Positions 1 to 10,718 are shown, counted from the stretch's first letter. The stretch is DNA of 64,000 bases from Marimonas lutisalis (GCF_005434965.1 NZ_SKCI01000001.1:1262952-1326951); one strand, 5' to 3'. Numbers and translations are program-made. The notes: generated by a model from the letters alone, not told the origin.

Positions 1-1
1 G

Positions 2-439
2 CAGGGCGAAGAGATCGTTGCCGGTCTGCTGGAAGCGGGCAGCGTGCGGCTGGAGTATCTCAAGCGGATGAATGCGGCGATCGACAGCGCCGGCAACGCG
101 GTGCGCGCGGTGCAGGAGATCCAGCTGCGGTTCCTGCTGGCGGCCAGCGACGCGGGTGTGATCGACCGGCGGCTGGACGAGGATGCGCTGCGGGCGCTTC
201 TGAAGGAGAACGAGGCCGAGATGCGCCTGCGCATGCAGCGCTCGGCGCTGGCCAATTCCGCCTATACCTATCGCGGGTTTTCGGATGAAGACGTGCTGGC
301 CTATGCCGAGGCGCTGGAGGACGGGAAGATGCAACAGGTCTATGACCTGATGAACGCGATCCAGTGGGAGATCATGGCCAACAGGTTCGAGGCGCTGGCG
401 CTGAAAATGGCCGATCTGAACCCCGGAGAGGAATTGTGA
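2..439 (+). CDS. DUF2059-type secreted protein, C-terminal part
   Basis: The frame is open from the first complete codon of the window to the TGA at 437-439, so the gene begins outside. The visible 145 residues are largely alpha-helical and charged, and resemble the C-terminal part of DUF2059 family proteins, which are exported proteins of unknown function. The next gene is a second protein of the same kind and starts inside this gene's stop codon, which points to translational coupling and a tandem duplication. The GTG at 44 is an internal codon, not a credible start. The family call rests on overall resemblance to the complete neighbour. Confidence 0.6.
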   Translation, partial: QGEEIVAGLLEAGSVRLEYLKRMNAAIDSAGNAVRAVQEIQLRFLLAASDAGVIDRRLDEDALRALLKENEAEMRLRMQRSALANSAYTYRGFSDEDVLAYAEALEDGKMQQVYDLMNAIQWEIMANRFEALALKMADLNPGEEL

Positions 440-1278
440 GCGTGCAGGCCGTCGTGGGACCATGGCGCGCGGCGTTGGCCGTCTTCTGGCTCGTGGCTGG
501 CGCACTGGCATTGCAGGCGGACGAAGCCGAAGACCGTGCGGCGCTTAACGTGGCGCTGGGGATCGGGCCGCTGCTGGAGATCATGCAAGAGGAGGGCGCC
601 GAATTCGGCGCCGGGATTGGCCGCGATTTCCTGCCCGATGGCGGCGGCGCGGGCTGGGCGGAGGTGGTGCGCCGCATATATGATCGCGACAAGATGCGCA
701 CCGTGGTCGAGCGCGGCATGGCGGCCGAACTGGACGCGCAATACCTGCCAGAGCTTCTGGCGTTTTTCCGCTCGGACCGGGGCCAGCGGATCGTGGCGCA
801 GGAAATCGCGGCACGGCGGGCGTTTCTGGCACCGGAAACGGAAGAAATGGCGCGCGAGGCCTATCGCAACGCGGGCGCGGAGCTGGAGAAGCGGCTGGAA
901 TTGCTGCGCGCCTATGTCGAGGCCAACGACCTGGTCGAGTTCAACGTGGCCGGGGCGCTGAATTCCAACCTGCGCTTTTTCCGCGGCCTGGCCGAGGGCG
1001 GCGCGCTGGACATGGGCGAGGACGAAATGCTGGCCCAGGTCTGGGAGCAGGAAGAGGAAACCCGCGCCGACACCGAGGAATGGCTGATGGCCTATCTCCT
1101 GATGGCCTATGACGATCTGAGCGATGACGATATCAGCGCCTATGTCAGGCTTTCGGAAGGCGCGGCAGGCAAGGCGCTGAACCGGGCGCTCTTTGCCGGG
1201 TTTGACGCGATGTATGGCGATGTGAGCTATGCTCTGGGACTTGCCGTTGCGGCGCAGGGCAAGGGCGAGGATCTCTGA
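436..1278 (+). CDS. DUF2059 domain-containing secreted protein
   Basis: A 280-residue protein of unknown function. I chose the GTG at 436, which overlaps the upstream stop (GTGA), because it places a signal peptide right at the N terminus: a hydrophobic run (AALAVFWLVAGALALQA) follows a short basic start. The mature part is acidic and helical and looks like DUF2059. It follows another DUF2059-type gene with a 4-base overlap, so the two are probably co-translated and periplasmic. A longer frame opens at 364, but its extra residues lie over the coding end of the upstream gene. Substrate or partner cannot be read from the sequence. Confidence 0.6.
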   Translation: MSVQAVVGPWRAALAVFWLVAGALALQADEAEDRAALNVALGIGPLLEIMQEEGAEFGAGIGRDFLPDGGGAGWAEVVRRIYDRDKMRTVVERGMAAELDAQYLPELLAFFRSDRGQRIVAQEIAARRAFLAPETEEMAREAYRNAGAELEKRLELLRAYVEANDLVEFNVAGALNSNLRFFRGLAEGGALDMGEDEMLAQVWEQEEETRADTEEWLMAYLLMAYDDLSDDDISAYVRLSEGAAGKALNRALFAGFDAMYGDVSYALGLAVAAQGKGEDL

Positions 1279-1306
1279 CCCTCGCCCCGGGGCTGTGCGC
1301 GGGGCT

Positions 1307-1720
1307 TCAGGCGGCGGCGATGCGCTGGCCGATCTGGTGGCGCGAGGGCTGGAACTCGACCGCGCCGGTGGTGAAATGCGCGTAGTCGCAGGTCAGCTCT
1401 TCGCCAATGGCAATCGCACGGGTGGCGATGCCGCGCGCCGGGTCAGTCAGATCGACATTCGGCATGGACGAGTGGTTCATGAACCGCCCTTCATCGCAAT
1501 CGAGCACGACCCGGTCGGGATCGGTGGGGTGGTCATAGGTATAGCGTTCGAGAAAATCCCGGAAGTGGGCCGGGGCTTTCTCGACCTCGTCGCGGAAGTA
1601 GCTGACATCGAAGCGGGGATCGTAGAACCAGACCAGATCGCCGGGGCGGATCTGGGTGGCGGTGAATACCCCGAGCCCCTCGATCGCGGAGGGAGCGAGG
1701 TAGCAGCGCACCATCATCAT
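1307..1720 (-). CDS. SET domain-containing protein
   Basis: A 137-residue protein consisting almost only of a SET domain. The start of the fold reads MVRCYLAPSAIEGLGVFTA, the NHS motif sits at residues 82-84 (FMNHSSMPNVD), and ELTCDY lies near residue 110; these form the S-adenosylmethionine and substrate pocket in SET lysine methyltransferases. The target in bacteria is unknown. Three ATG codons lie in a row (1720, 1717, 1714), and two more at 1729 and 1726. An AAAGG tract just before 1729 gives better ribosome-binding spacing to 1720. The frame stays open far upstream, but that part is antisense to rplU-rpmA. It converges with the DUF2059 pair. Confidence 0.75.
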   Translation of the reverse strand: MMMVRCYLAPSAIEGLGVFTATQIRPGDLVWFYDPRFDVSYFRDEVEKAPAHFRDFLERYTYDHPTDPDRVVLDCDEGRFMNHSSMPNVDLTDPARGIATRAIAIGEELTCDYAHFTTGAVEFQPSRHQIGQRIAAA

Positions 1721-1903
1721 GCGCATCATCCTTTTCTGAAAGGCCGTCACGCCCTGCCGGTCCGAAGATGTAGCGGAAACAGCCCGCGCGCCGGGCGGAT
1801 AGCGCACGCCAAGCGAGGCGCCAAATCCGCGATTCTGGCAAGCGGCATTTGCGGATGAAATGAAATCGTGATGAAACACGGTGGCGCATGAACCGCTTGG
1901 CCC

Positions 1904-2071
1904 TTGACAGCGTGGTGCGATTTGCCGATAAGCGCGCGACCGGGCAGGGGGAACCTTGCCCGTGTATTGATTCAATGACGCCCGGCGGGGCGCGCTGTTC
2001 GAGGCGGGAACACTTCCCGAAACACCCGCAAGCGGGGGCCACAGGACGCGGAAGCAAGAAGGAAGACGCGC
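1904..2071 (+). promoter_or_regulatory. rplU promoter and 5' leader
   Basis: TTGACA at 1904-1909, a 17-base spacer and GATAAG at 1927-1932 form a very good sigma-70-type promoter pointing at rplU. The transcript would start near 1939 and carry a leader of about 130 bases. The leader contains a GC-rich hairpin at 1941-1962 (CGGGCAGG paired with CCTTGCCCG) and a small CCCGC-AA-GCGGG hairpin near 2026. A leader this long before a ribosomal protein operon could allow autoregulation, but that is inference. The rest of the gap from 1721 shows nothing I can name. An AGGAAG ribosome site lies six bases before the ATG. Confidence 0.6.
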
Positions 2072-2749
2072 ATGTTCGCGGTGATGAAGACCGGCGGCAA
2101 GCAATACAAGGTTCAATCGGGCGATACGCTCACGGTTGAGAAGCTGGCCGCAGACGCAGGTGAAAAAGTTCAATTCAACGAAGTGCTGATGCTGGGTGGC
2201 GACAAGGTCGTCGTCGGCGCACCTTTCGTTGAGGGCGCGGCCGTGCAGGCCGAAGTGGTCGACCAGGTCAAGGGTGACAAGGTCATCCATTTCGTGCGTC
2301 GCCGCCGCAAGCACAGCTCGAAGCGCACCAAGGGCCACCGTCAGCAACTGACCATGCTTAAGATCACCGAGATCCTTGAGAAGGGCGCTGACAAGTCGGG
2401 CGTGAAAGCCGCCGTGGGCGCCGGTTCGGTGGCTGCTGTTGCTGCCGCGGCCGCGACGGCAAAGAAACCGGCCAAGAAGGCCGAAGCCAAAGCCGCGCCG
2501 AAGGCCGAGGAAAAGAAAGCTGCGCCGAAGAAGGCCGCCAAGGCCGAAGCCGGTGCAGATGACCTCAAGCAACTGTCGGGCGTTGGTCCCGCGCTCGAGA
2601 AGAAACTGCATGAAGCTGGCGTGACCACCTTTGCCCAGATCGCAGCCTGGGGCGCCGACGATATTGCGGCGATGGACGAGAAACTCAGCTTCAAGGGCCG
2701 CATCGAGCGCGAAGGCTGGGTTGAACAGGCCAAGAAACTGGCCAAATAA
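2072..2749 (+). CDS. rplU: 50S ribosomal protein L21 with C-terminal helix-hairpin-helix extension
   Basis: Residues 1-103 are a standard L21 (start [18 protein letters not shown], the basic [16 protein letters not shown] tract at 76-91), a 23S rRNA-binding protein of the large subunit. L21 is normally about 103 residues, but this one has 225. Residues 104-160 are a lysine/alanine linker, and residues 163-225 look like a helix-hairpin-helix module ([17 protein letters not shown]), a fold that usually contacts nucleic acid. The extended form occurs in other Rhodobacterales as far as I recall. rpmA follows 21 bases downstream as the usual L21-L27 pair. Confidence 0.95.
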   Translation: MFAVMKTGGKQYKVQSGDTLTVEKLAADAGEKVQFNEVLMLGGDKVVVGAPFVEGAAVQAEVVDQVKGDKVIHFVRRRRKHSSKRTKGHRQQLTMLKITEILEKGADKSGVKAAVGAGSVAAVAAAAATAKKPAKKAEAKAAPKAEEKKAAPKKAAKAEAGADDLKQLSGVGPALEKKLHEAGVTTFAQIAAWGADDIAAMDEKLSFKGRIEREGWVEQAKKLAK

Positions 2750-2770
2750 GACGAACAAAGGAGAAGCGAA

Positions 2771-3040
2771 ATGGCACACAAGAAAGCAGGCGGTAGCTCC
2801 CGCAACGGCCGCGACTCCGCTGGTCGTCGCCTTGGCGTCAAGAAATACGGTGGCCAGGAAGTCATTGCCGGCAACATCATCATCCGCCAGCGCGGCACCA
2901 AGTGCTGGCCGGGCGACGGTGTCGGCATGGGCAAGGATCACACCATTTTTGCAACCACCGACGGCCGTGTGAAGTTCCACAAGGGCCTCAAGGGCCGCAC
3001 CTTTATTTCGGTGCTCCCGGCAGCGGAGGCCGCAGAATAA
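2771..3040 (+). CDS. rpmA: 50S ribosomal protein L27
   Basis: An 89-residue protein matching L27 over its full length: start [20 protein letters not shown], then the conserved [15 protein letters not shown] segment. The flexible N terminus of L27 reaches the peptidyl transferase centre and helps place tRNA substrates. The start has an AAAGGAGAAG ribosome site. It is co-transcribed with rplU and is followed by a clear terminator. Confidence 0.97.
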   Translation: MAHKKAGGSSRNGRDSAGRRLGVKKYGGQEVIAGNIIIRQRGTKCWPGDGVGMGKDHTIFATTDGRVKFHKGLKGRTFISVLPAAEAAE

Positions 3041-3068
3041 GCCGACCTTAAGGTATCAAGAAATTAGG

Positions 3069-3098
3069 GGGATCGGCTTACAAGGCCGGTCCCTTTTC
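3069..3098 (+). terminator. Rho-independent terminator of rplU-rpmA
   Basis: A ten-pair stem (3069-3078 with 3084-3093, including two G-T wobbles) closes a five-base loop and is followed by TTTTCTCGTTT. It lies 28 bases after the rpmA stop. Confidence 0.8.
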
Positions 3099-3210
3099 TC
3101 GTTTCGGCGTGCATCGCGCCGTTGTGCACGGCCCGTGAGGAGGAAGGCGGGTAGACTGGCACAGGTGAACGGAAGATGCCCCGAGGATGCGTTTGGAGGA
3201 GAAACAGCGC

Positions 3211-3750
3211 ATGATGTTTGAGAAAGTGATCAATCAGCCGGTGATCGAAACCGAGCGTTTCGACCTGCGCCCGTTGCGCCTGTCGGACATGGGGCTGATC
3301 GAGATGTATGCCAGTGACGAGCGCGTCGCCTGCAACACCCGGTCGATTCCGCACCCGCTCCCGCCCGGCGTGACCGAGGATTTCATCCGCCGGGCGCAAG
3401 CCGAGGACCGGGTTGAGGATGTCTGGGCGATGGATGGCACCCGCACCGGCGGGCCTGAGGTGATGGGCCTCATCGGGCTGGAGCGGATGGACCGCAACCA
3501 GTCGGAAATCGGGTACTGGGTCGCACCGGTGTTCTGGAACTCGGGCGTGGCATCAGCCGCGGTAGGCGCGCTGATCACGTCCAACCCGCAGGCCAGCAAG
3601 ACGATCTTCGCCGAGGTTTTCCAGGACAATCCCGCCTCGGCGCGGGTGCTGACCAACCGCGGGTTCGAATACCTGGGCGATGCCGAAACCTTCTGCCTGG
3701 GGCGGGGCGCCAACGTGGCGACCTGGACCTACAGTCTTAAACTCAGTTGA
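3211..3750 (+). CDS. GNAT family N-acetyltransferase (RimJ/RimL type)
   Basis: About 179 residues with the layout of the RimJ/RimL-like acetyltransferases: ETERFDLRPLRLSDM at the N terminus, a central GYWVAPVFWNSGVASAA acetyl-CoA-binding segment, and a late VFQDNPASARVLTNRGFEYLG segment that typifies the family. These enzymes move an acetyl group from acetyl-CoA to an amine; the acceptor here is unknown. I prefer the ATG at 3211, with GGAGGA eleven bases upstream, over the ATG at 3187, which lacks a spaced ribosome site. The gene sits between rpmA and obgE, a common arrangement in this group. Confidence 0.85.
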   Translation: MMFEKVINQPVIETERFDLRPLRLSDMGLIEMYASDERVACNTRSIPHPLPPGVTEDFIRRAQAEDRVEDVWAMDGTRTGGPEVMGLIGLERMDRNQSEIGYWVAPVFWNSGVASAAVGALITSNPQASKTIFAEVFQDNPASARVLTNRGFEYLGDAETFCLGRGANVATWTYSLKLS

Positions 3751-3772
3751 GCCGATCGGGGCCTTTGCGTAA

Positions 3773-5913
<2,141 letters not shown>

Positions 5914-5921
5914 GCTTCATC

Positions 5922-5965
5922 CTGCTAGAAATATCCCCGCCGGAGGCATCCCGCCGTGTCGGCCA
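5922..5965 (-). repeat. Dispersed intergenic repeat, copy 1
   Basis: Read on the minus strand, the proB-proA gap contains GCCTCCGGCGGGGATATTTC followed by AGCAGGATGAAG. This matches the core GGGATATTT-N-GCAAGATGAAG seen also at 42598-42627 and, more loosely, at 24949-24972, 10634-10654 and 18304-18324. From general experience, such sequences are widespread between genes in Rhodobacteraceae; their role is not known to me. Confidence 0.5.
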
Positions 5966-5983
5966 GACCGAAGAGACGATCCG

Positions 5984-7249
5984 ATGAAAGACATTGCCGA
6001 TATTTCCGCCCTGATGGCCGATATGGGCGCACGCGCCAAGGCCGCCGCCGCCGAGCTGGCCTTTGCCAGTGCCGAAGCGAAGACGCAGGCGCTGAACGCG
6101 GCTGCCGATGCCGTCTGGGCGCACCGCTCCGAGATCATCGCGGCCAACGCAAAGGACATGGAGTTTGGCCGCGACAAGGGGCTGAGCCCGGCAATGATGG
6201 ACCGGCTGATGCTGGACGAAGACCGCGTCAAGTCCATGGTCGAAGGCCTGCGCGCCGTGGCCGCGCAGGACGATCCTGTGGGCGAGGTGATCGCCGAGTG
6301 GGACCGGCCCAGCGGGTTGCACATCAAGCGCGTACGCACGCCCCTGGGCGTGGTCGGCGTGATCTATGAAAGCCGCCCCAACGTGACCGCCGATGCGGGC
6401 GCGCTGTGCCTGAAGGCGGGCAATGCCGTCATCCTGCGTGGCGGCTCCGAGGGCTTTCACAGCTCCGGTGCGATCCATGCCTGCCTGGTCGAGGGGTTGA
6501 AGCAGGCGGGGCTGCCCGAGGATGCGATCCAGCTCGTGCCCACGCGCGACCGCGTGGCGGTAAGCGAGATGCTGACCATGACCGAGTTTATCGACGTGAT
6601 CGTGCCGCGGGGCGGCAAGGGCCTCGTCGGTCTTGTTCAGCGCGAGGCCCGCGTGCCGGTCTTCGCCCATCTTGAAGGGATCGTGCATGTCTACCTCGAT
6701 TCCGCCGCGGATCCGGTGAAGGCGCTCAACGTGGTGATGAACGCGAAGACGCGGCGCACGGGTATCTGTGGTGCGGCCGAGTGCCTGCTGATCCACGAAA
6801 GCATCGCCGACACGATCGGGCAGGGCGTGATCCGGGCGCTGATCGACAAGGGTGTGCGCGTGCATGCCGACGCGGCGCTGCAGAAGATCGACGGAACCGT
6901 GCCCGCGACCGACGAGGATTGGGGCCGGGAATACCTGGATATGGATATCGCAGCGCGGGTTGTGCCGGATCTCGATGCTGCGATCGCGCATATCCGGGAC
7001 TACGGCTCGCAACACACCGATTGCATCATCACCGAGGATGACGCCGCCGCGGCACGGTTCTTTCAGCGGCTGGATTCGGCGATCCTGATGCGCAATGCCT
7101 CGACCCAGTTCGCCGATGGGAGCGAGTTCGGCATGGGCGCGGAGATTGGCATTGCCACGGGCAAGATGCATGCGCGCGGGCCCGTCGGCGCGGCGCAACT
7201 GACGAGCTTCAAATATATCGTCGAAGGCGACGGTACGGTGCGCGCCTGA
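5984..7249 (+). CDS. proA: Glutamate-5-semialdehyde dehydrogenase (gamma-glutamyl phosphate reductase)
   Basis: A 421-residue NADPH-dependent enzyme that reduces glutamyl phosphate to glutamate semialdehyde, the second proline step. Recognisable are [28 protein letters not shown], the [11 protein letters not shown] region, and [18 protein letters not shown] with the catalytic cysteine. I set the start at the ATG 5984 ([15 protein letters not shown]); the frame is open from 5894, but that earlier part lies over the end of proB and does not resemble the family. It converges with chpT with only three bases between stops. Confidence 0.96.
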   Translation: MKDIADISALMADMGARAKAAAAELAFASAEAKTQALNAAADAVWAHRSEIIAANAKDMEFGRDKGLSPAMMDRLMLDEDRVKSMVEGLRAVAAQDDPVGEVIAEWDRPSGLHIKRVRTPLGVVGVIYESRPNVTADAGALCLKAGNAVILRGGSEGFHSSGAIHACLVEGLKQAGLPEDAIQLVPTRDRVAVSEMLTMTEFIDVIVPRGGKGLVGLVQREARVPVFAHLEGIVHVYLDSAADPVKALNVVMNAKTRRTGICGAAECLLIHESIADTIGQGVIRALIDKGVRVHADAALQKIDGTVPATDEDWGREYLDMDIAARVVPDLDAAIAHIRDYGSQHTDCIITEDDAAAARFFQRLDSAILMRNASTQFADGSEFGMGAEIGIATGKMHARGPVGAAQLTSFKYIVEGDGTVRA

Positions 7250-7252
7250 ACC

Positions 7253-7849
7253 TTAGAACGCGAGGGTGATGCTGGTTTCGCCCGGCGTGACCAGCGCGGT
7301 CTTGCCCATCGCGGCCAGGCAGAGCGGCAGCAGGCCGAACTGCACTTGCGCCGGGCTGAGATCGGGTGTTTCGCGTCCCGAGAGACATGCCCAGAGGTCA
7401 GGCATGTCGGCGAGGCGGGGGCCGCTGCCGGTAAGCCGCCAGTCGCCCTGCGCGCCGCTGATGGTGATATCGCCGCCCTGTGGCAGCGCGGTTTCAAGGC
7501 ACAGCAGCGCGAGATAGAGCGCCTGCACCTCGGCGCGGGGCACATCGCCGGTGCCCGCCCAGGTGACGTGGTAGCGGGTTTTGCCGAAAACGTCGGCGAT
7601 GACGTTGCCGATTTCCGGGGTGCCGATCATCTGTTCGGCCGACGCCACGCCGAATGCGACGCGGAAAAGCTTGATCCGGGCACTGGCATTCTGGACGCTG
7701 CCGGAGATGAGGTTAAGCTCGGGCGTGTCGATGGGGCCGCCCATCGCCATCAGTTCGAGCCCGTTGTTGATGGCGCCGACAGGGCTGATCAGATCGTGGC
7801 AGATTCGCGAACCTACCAGCGCGGCGAATGTCAGGCTAGGATGAGACAT
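7253..7849 (-). CDS. chpT: Histidine phosphotransferase ChpT
   Basis: A 198-residue ChpT-like protein. SRICHDLISPVGAINNGLEL holds the phospho-accepting histidine near residue 17, and the rest resembles a degenerate histidine-kinase dimerisation and ATP-binding pair. In alphaproteobacteria ChpT passes phosphate from CckA to CtrA and CpdR; in roseobacters this pathway controls motility and gene transfer agents. The start is the ATG at 7849, with GGAG seven bases upstream; the longer frame lacks support. It is divergent from the DUF3553 gene, with 24 bases between the starts. Confidence 0.85.
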   Translation of the reverse strand: MSHPSLTFAALVGSRICHDLISPVGAINNGLELMAMGGPIDTPELNLISGSVQNASARIKLFRVAFGVASAEQMIGTPEIGNVIADVFGKTRYHVTWAGTGDVPRAEVQALYLALLCLETALPQGGDITISGAQGDWRLTGSGPRLADMPDLWACLSGRETPDLSPAQVQFGLLPLCLAAMGKTALVTPGETSITLAF

Positions 7850-7873
7850 AGGTGACTCCGAAAGGATGAAAAT

Positions 7874-8059
7874 ATGAGCGATCTCAACGCGATGCTGGAA
7901 CCGGGGATGCGGGTGCGCCACCCGGATCGCCCGGATTGGGGGCTGGGACAGGTGCAATCGAACATCGCGGGCAGGATCACGGTGAATTTCCCCGAGGCCG
8001 GAAAGGTTGTAATTGACGGATCGCGCATTGCGCTGATCCCCGTCTTTGATGACGGATGA
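7874..8059 (+). CDS. DUF3553 domain-containing small protein
   Basis: A 61-residue protein, MSDLNAMLEPGMRVRHPDRP onward, with a short beta-rich body (WGLGQVQSNIAGRITVNFPEAGKV) that matches DUF3553. The same kind of fold occurs as a small nucleic-acid-contact module in helicases and transcription-linked proteins, but no function is established. It has no signal peptide. It lies divergent from chpT, its start 24 bases away. Confidence 0.8.
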   Translation: MSDLNAMLEPGMRVRHPDRPDWGLGQVQSNIAGRITVNFPEAGKVVIDGSRIALIPVFDDG

Positions 8060-8071
8060 AGGTTATCGAAA

Positions 8072-8089
8072 GGTTAACAGGATTTAACC
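8072..8089. promoter_or_regulatory. Inverted repeat GGTTAA-N6-TTAACC upstream of olsB
   Basis: A perfect six-base inverted repeat with a six-base spacer lies 62 bases before the olsB start. TTAA half-sites recall CtrA boxes, but those have a seven-base spacer, so the binding protein is not assigned. Confidence 0.35.
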
Positions 8090-8150
8090 AAGCTTGCGAA
8101 GTGGCGGGCGGGGGCCTAAACACGCGGAAACTTCGCGACAGACAGGCAAG

Positions 8151-8918
8151 ATGGCGGAACCGCAATTCGAGGTGAGACTGGCGACGGGCGAGGCGGATCT
8201 TCGGGCCGCGCAGCGCCTTCGGTATCATGTATTCGTCGAGGAGCTGGGCGGCGGTGGTGCGCTGGTGGACCACGAGAACCGATATGAGCGGGACCGGTTC
8301 GACGCGCATTGCGACCACATGATACTGATCGATCATGCCCGCGCGGCGGACCCTGGCGAACACGTGGTTGGGGTCTATCGGCTGATGCGTGAGGAACAGG
8401 CCCGGGCCGCCGGGCAGTTCTATTCCGAAGGCGAATACAACCTCGCGCCGCTGAAGGCGAGTGGTCGGCGGCTGCTGGAGTTGGGGCGGTCCTGCCTCTT
8501 GCCCGAGTATCGCGGCGGGGCGGCAATGTTCCACCTTTGGAATGGGCTGGCCGCTTACGTGGAAGCCCATGACATCGAAATACTTTTCGGCGTGGCCAGC
8601 TTTCATGGCACCGATATCGCCGCGCTGGCGCAGCCGCTGTCGCTGTTGCATCACCGGCATCTGGCGCCGCCCGAGTTGCGCGTGCGGGCGCGGGTGTTTC
8701 AGAGCATGGACCTGGTGCCGGAGGATCAGCTGGACCGGCGGGCGGCGATGCTGCAGGTGCCGGCGCTGATCAAGGCCTATCTGCGGCTGGGCGGGGTGGT
8801 GGGCGAGGGCGCCTATATCGACCACGCGTTCAACACCACGGATGTGTGCCTGATCATGGACACGGCGCGGATGAACGCACAGCGCGCGCGGCTTTACGGG
8901 CGCGAGGACCGGGCATGA
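8151..8918 (+). CDS. olsB: Ornithine N(alpha)-acyltransferase OlsB
   Basis: A 255-residue GNAT-fold acyltransferase that transfers a 3-hydroxyacyl group from acyl carrier protein to ornithine, giving lyso-ornithine lipid. Typical segments are RLATGEADLRAAQRLRYHVF near the N terminus, RLLELGRSCLLPEYRGG, and FGVASFHGTD. I start at the ATG 8151; the open frame before it is not family-like. The stop overlaps the olsA start (ATGA), so the two steps of ornithine lipid synthesis are coupled. These phosphorus-free membrane lipids are common in roseobacters. Confidence 0.92.
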   Translation: MAEPQFEVRLATGEADLRAAQRLRYHVFVEELGGGGALVDHENRYERDRFDAHCDHMILIDHARAADPGEHVVGVYRLMREEQARAAGQFYSEGEYNLAPLKASGRRLLELGRSCLLPEYRGGAAMFHLWNGLAAYVEAHDIEILFGVASFHGTDIAALAQPLSLLHHRHLAPPELRVRARVFQSMDLVPEDQLDRRAAMLQVPALIKAYLRLGGVVGEGAYIDHAFNTTDVCLIMDTARMNAQRARLYGREDRA

Positions 8919-9745
8919 GCACCTGGGATCCCGGGATCGAACCGCCGCATGTGCCCATCGGACCGGTTGGCTGGATTCTTGTTGTTTTCCGGGGGCTTGT
9001 GCTGGGCGTGGTCACCTTTGGTGGTCTGGCGCTGTTGCTGTTGGTGCGGGTGGTGGAGCAGCCGATTCATGGGCTCAACCGGCCGTGGACGCCGTGGATC
9101 ACACAGGCGGTCTGTGCCACTGCTTTCGTGGTGCTGGGCATTCGCTATCGCGTCGAGGGCAAACGGATGACCGAGCGCGGCGCGGTTGTGTCGAACCACG
9201 TGGCCTGGCTGGACATCTTTGCGCTGAATGCCCGTAAGCGCGTCTACTTCGTGTCGAAATCCGAAGTTGCGCACTGGCCCGGGATCGGCTGGCTGGCCAA
9301 GGCGACGGGCACGGTGTTCATCAATCGCGACCGGCGCGAGGCGAAGGCGCAGCAGACGATCTTCGAAGACCGCCTGCTGGCGGGGCATAAACTGCTGTTC
9401 TTTCCCGAGGGAACCTCGACCGATGGACGGCGTGTTTTGCCTTTCAAATCAACGCTTTTCCAGGCGTTCTTCAGTCCAAGACTCGAACATGCTCTTTATA
9501 TCCAGCCGGTCACGCTGATCTACCGTGCGCCCAGGGGGCAGGACAAGCGGTTCTATGGCTGGTGGGGCGACATGGAGTTCGGGCCGCACTTGTTGCAGGT
9601 GCTGGGCGCGCTGCGGCAGGGATCGGTGACGGTGAAGTATCACGCTCCGCTGCGGGTGGATGAATATGCCAACCGAAAGGCGCTGGCCGAAGCCTGCGAA
9701 GCGGAGGTGCGCAGCGGATTGCCCGCGGACCTGCGCGAGGATTGA
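8915..9745 (+). CDS. olsA: Lyso-ornithine lipid O-acyltransferase OlsA (PlsC family)
   Basis: A 276-residue membrane acyltransferase. Two hydrophobic segments lie at about residues 15-75, followed by the acyltransferase motifs: VSNHVAWLDIF (the HX4D box, here NHVAWLD), VFINRDRRE, and LLFFPEGTSTDGRRVLPF. PlsC-family enzymes with olsB directly upstream complete ornithine lipid by adding the second acyl chain. The ATG at 8915 overlaps the olsB stop by four bases. A role in phosphatidic acid synthesis cannot be excluded from sequence alone, but the pairing favours OlsA. Confidence 0.9.
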   Translation: MSTWDPGIEPPHVPIGPVGWILVVFRGLVLGVVTFGGLALLLLVRVVEQPIHGLNRPWTPWITQAVCATAFVVLGIRYRVEGKRMTERGAVVSNHVAWLDIFALNARKRVYFVSKSEVAHWPGIGWLAKATGTVFINRDRREAKAQQTIFEDRLLAGHKLLFFPEGTSTDGRRVLPFKSTLFQAFFSPRLEHALYIQPVTLIYRAPRGQDKRFYGWWGDMEFGPHLLQVLGALRQGSVTVKYHAPLRVDEYANRKALAEACEAEVRSGLPADLRED

Positions 9746-9894
9746 GCCGGGCGGGTTAACGCCCCTCACTGGCGCCGAATCGGGGGAGTGATTTGCGTGC
9801 ACCCGCCGCGCACCCTGCGTGCACCCCCAAAATTGCGTGGTTGCGAAACGGCGCAGTGTTAACGCGGCGCGCGGTAAAACATCGTCAAGATTGA
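9746..9894. repeat. Intergenic region with TGCGTGCAC repeats
   Basis: Between the converging olsA and thiE-like genes lie GGTTAACGC (9758-9766), then GGGGAGTGATTTGCGTGCACC near 9783-9804, a second TGCGTGCACCCC near 9814, and GTTAACGCGGCGCGCG near 9857. The gap at 18174-18300 carries the same parts in the same order. Confidence 0.45.
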
Positions 9895-10521
9895 TTAACC
9901 GTTGCCGAGCGGCGCGAGGAGCGCCTTGAGCGCGGCGGTGGGATCGTCGTCCATCCAGATCTCATCGCCGATGCCGAAGAAATCGGTGACCGGCGCGAGG
10001 GCGGCGACCAGATCGGTATCGAGCGCGCCTTCGGCCACGACAGGCACCTCGATCATCTGGCTCCACCAGTCGAAGAGCTCGTGCTCGGCGATGGTGCCGT
10101 CGCCCAGAGGCGTGTCGCCCACGGGGCCGAAGCTGACATAATCGGCGCCGGCTTCTCCGGCGGTCATACCATCATGGCGCGAGGCGGCGCAGAAGGCGCC
10201 GACGATGGCGTCCTTGCCCAGCTCTTTGCGCGCCTTCCGCACCGAGCGGGCCGCGTCGGTTAGGTGCACGCCGTCGAGGCCCAGGCGCTCGACCAGAAGG
10301 ATGTGGCGTTCGATCACCAGCGCCACGTCGCGCGCGATGGTCACTTCGCGCACGGCGTCGGCCGCGCGGCAGAGCGTGTCTTCGTCATGGCTGGAGAGCG
10401 CGAGGCGCACGCAGGCGACCGGTTGCGCGTCGAGCACGCGGGCGAGCTGATCGGGAAAGCGCGAAAGCTCGATCTCGGGCGGGGAGATAAGGTAGATCTG
10501 CGGCTGCTCGGGCTGGGCCAT
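9895..10521 (-). CDS. Thiamine phosphate synthase-like protein
   Basis: A 208-residue TIM-barrel protein resembling ThiE: LERLGLDGVHLTDAARSVRKARKELG, then IVGAFCAASRHDGMTAGEAGADYVSFGPV, which matches the GLSAHT...GADYVGFGP region of thiamine phosphate synthases. ThiE joins the pyrimidine and thiazole halves of thiamine. Several residues of the canonical pyrophosphate-binding set look changed (for example no clear QLR start), so it may be a TenI-like paralogue. I start at the ATG 10521 (MAQPEQPQIYLISPPEIEL). No TPP riboswitch is visible upstream. Confidence 0.7.
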   Translation of the reverse strand: MAQPEQPQIYLISPPEIELSRFPDQLARVLDAQPVACVRLALSSHDEDTLCRAADAVREVTIARDVALVIERHILLVERLGLDGVHLTDAARSVRKARKELGKDAIVGAFCAASRHDGMTAGEAGADYVSFGPVGDTPLGDGTIAEHELFDWWSQMIEVPVVAEGALDTDLVAALAPVTDFFGIGDEIWMDDDPTAALKALLAPLGNG

Positions 10522-10633
10522 GGTGCGGCTCCTGACTTGGCGTTTGGCGCTGCTATAGCGTGGAAAATCGCGCCGGGGCAAGCGTTTGCACCCGAAACCC
10601 CGACGAAGTTGCGGATCGCAGGGCGGGTGCAAT

Positions 10634-10654
10634 GAGTATTTTTGCCAAGAAAGA
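10634..10654 (+). repeat. Dispersed intergenic repeat, TATTTTTGCCAAGAA type
   Basis: A 21-base sequence in the gap before trmJ recurs exactly, in inverse orientation, at 18304-18324. It begins GAGTATTTTTGCC and ends AAGAAAGA. Confidence 0.6.
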
Positions 10655-10718
10655 GCAGCGGGGCCTTGGAACGCGCGGGGGGCTGGGGTAATTCGCGGCA
10701 GGTGCGAAAGGAGACCCC

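Noticed and set aside
1279-1306. Terminator between the DUF2059 pair and the SET gene
   Set aside because: GC-rich partial symmetry (GCCCC/GGGGC) is present but has no T-tract on either strand.
10522-10718. TPP riboswitch before the thiE-like gene
   Set aside because: The CTGAGA and ACCTGATC-type elements are absent in the gap on either strand.
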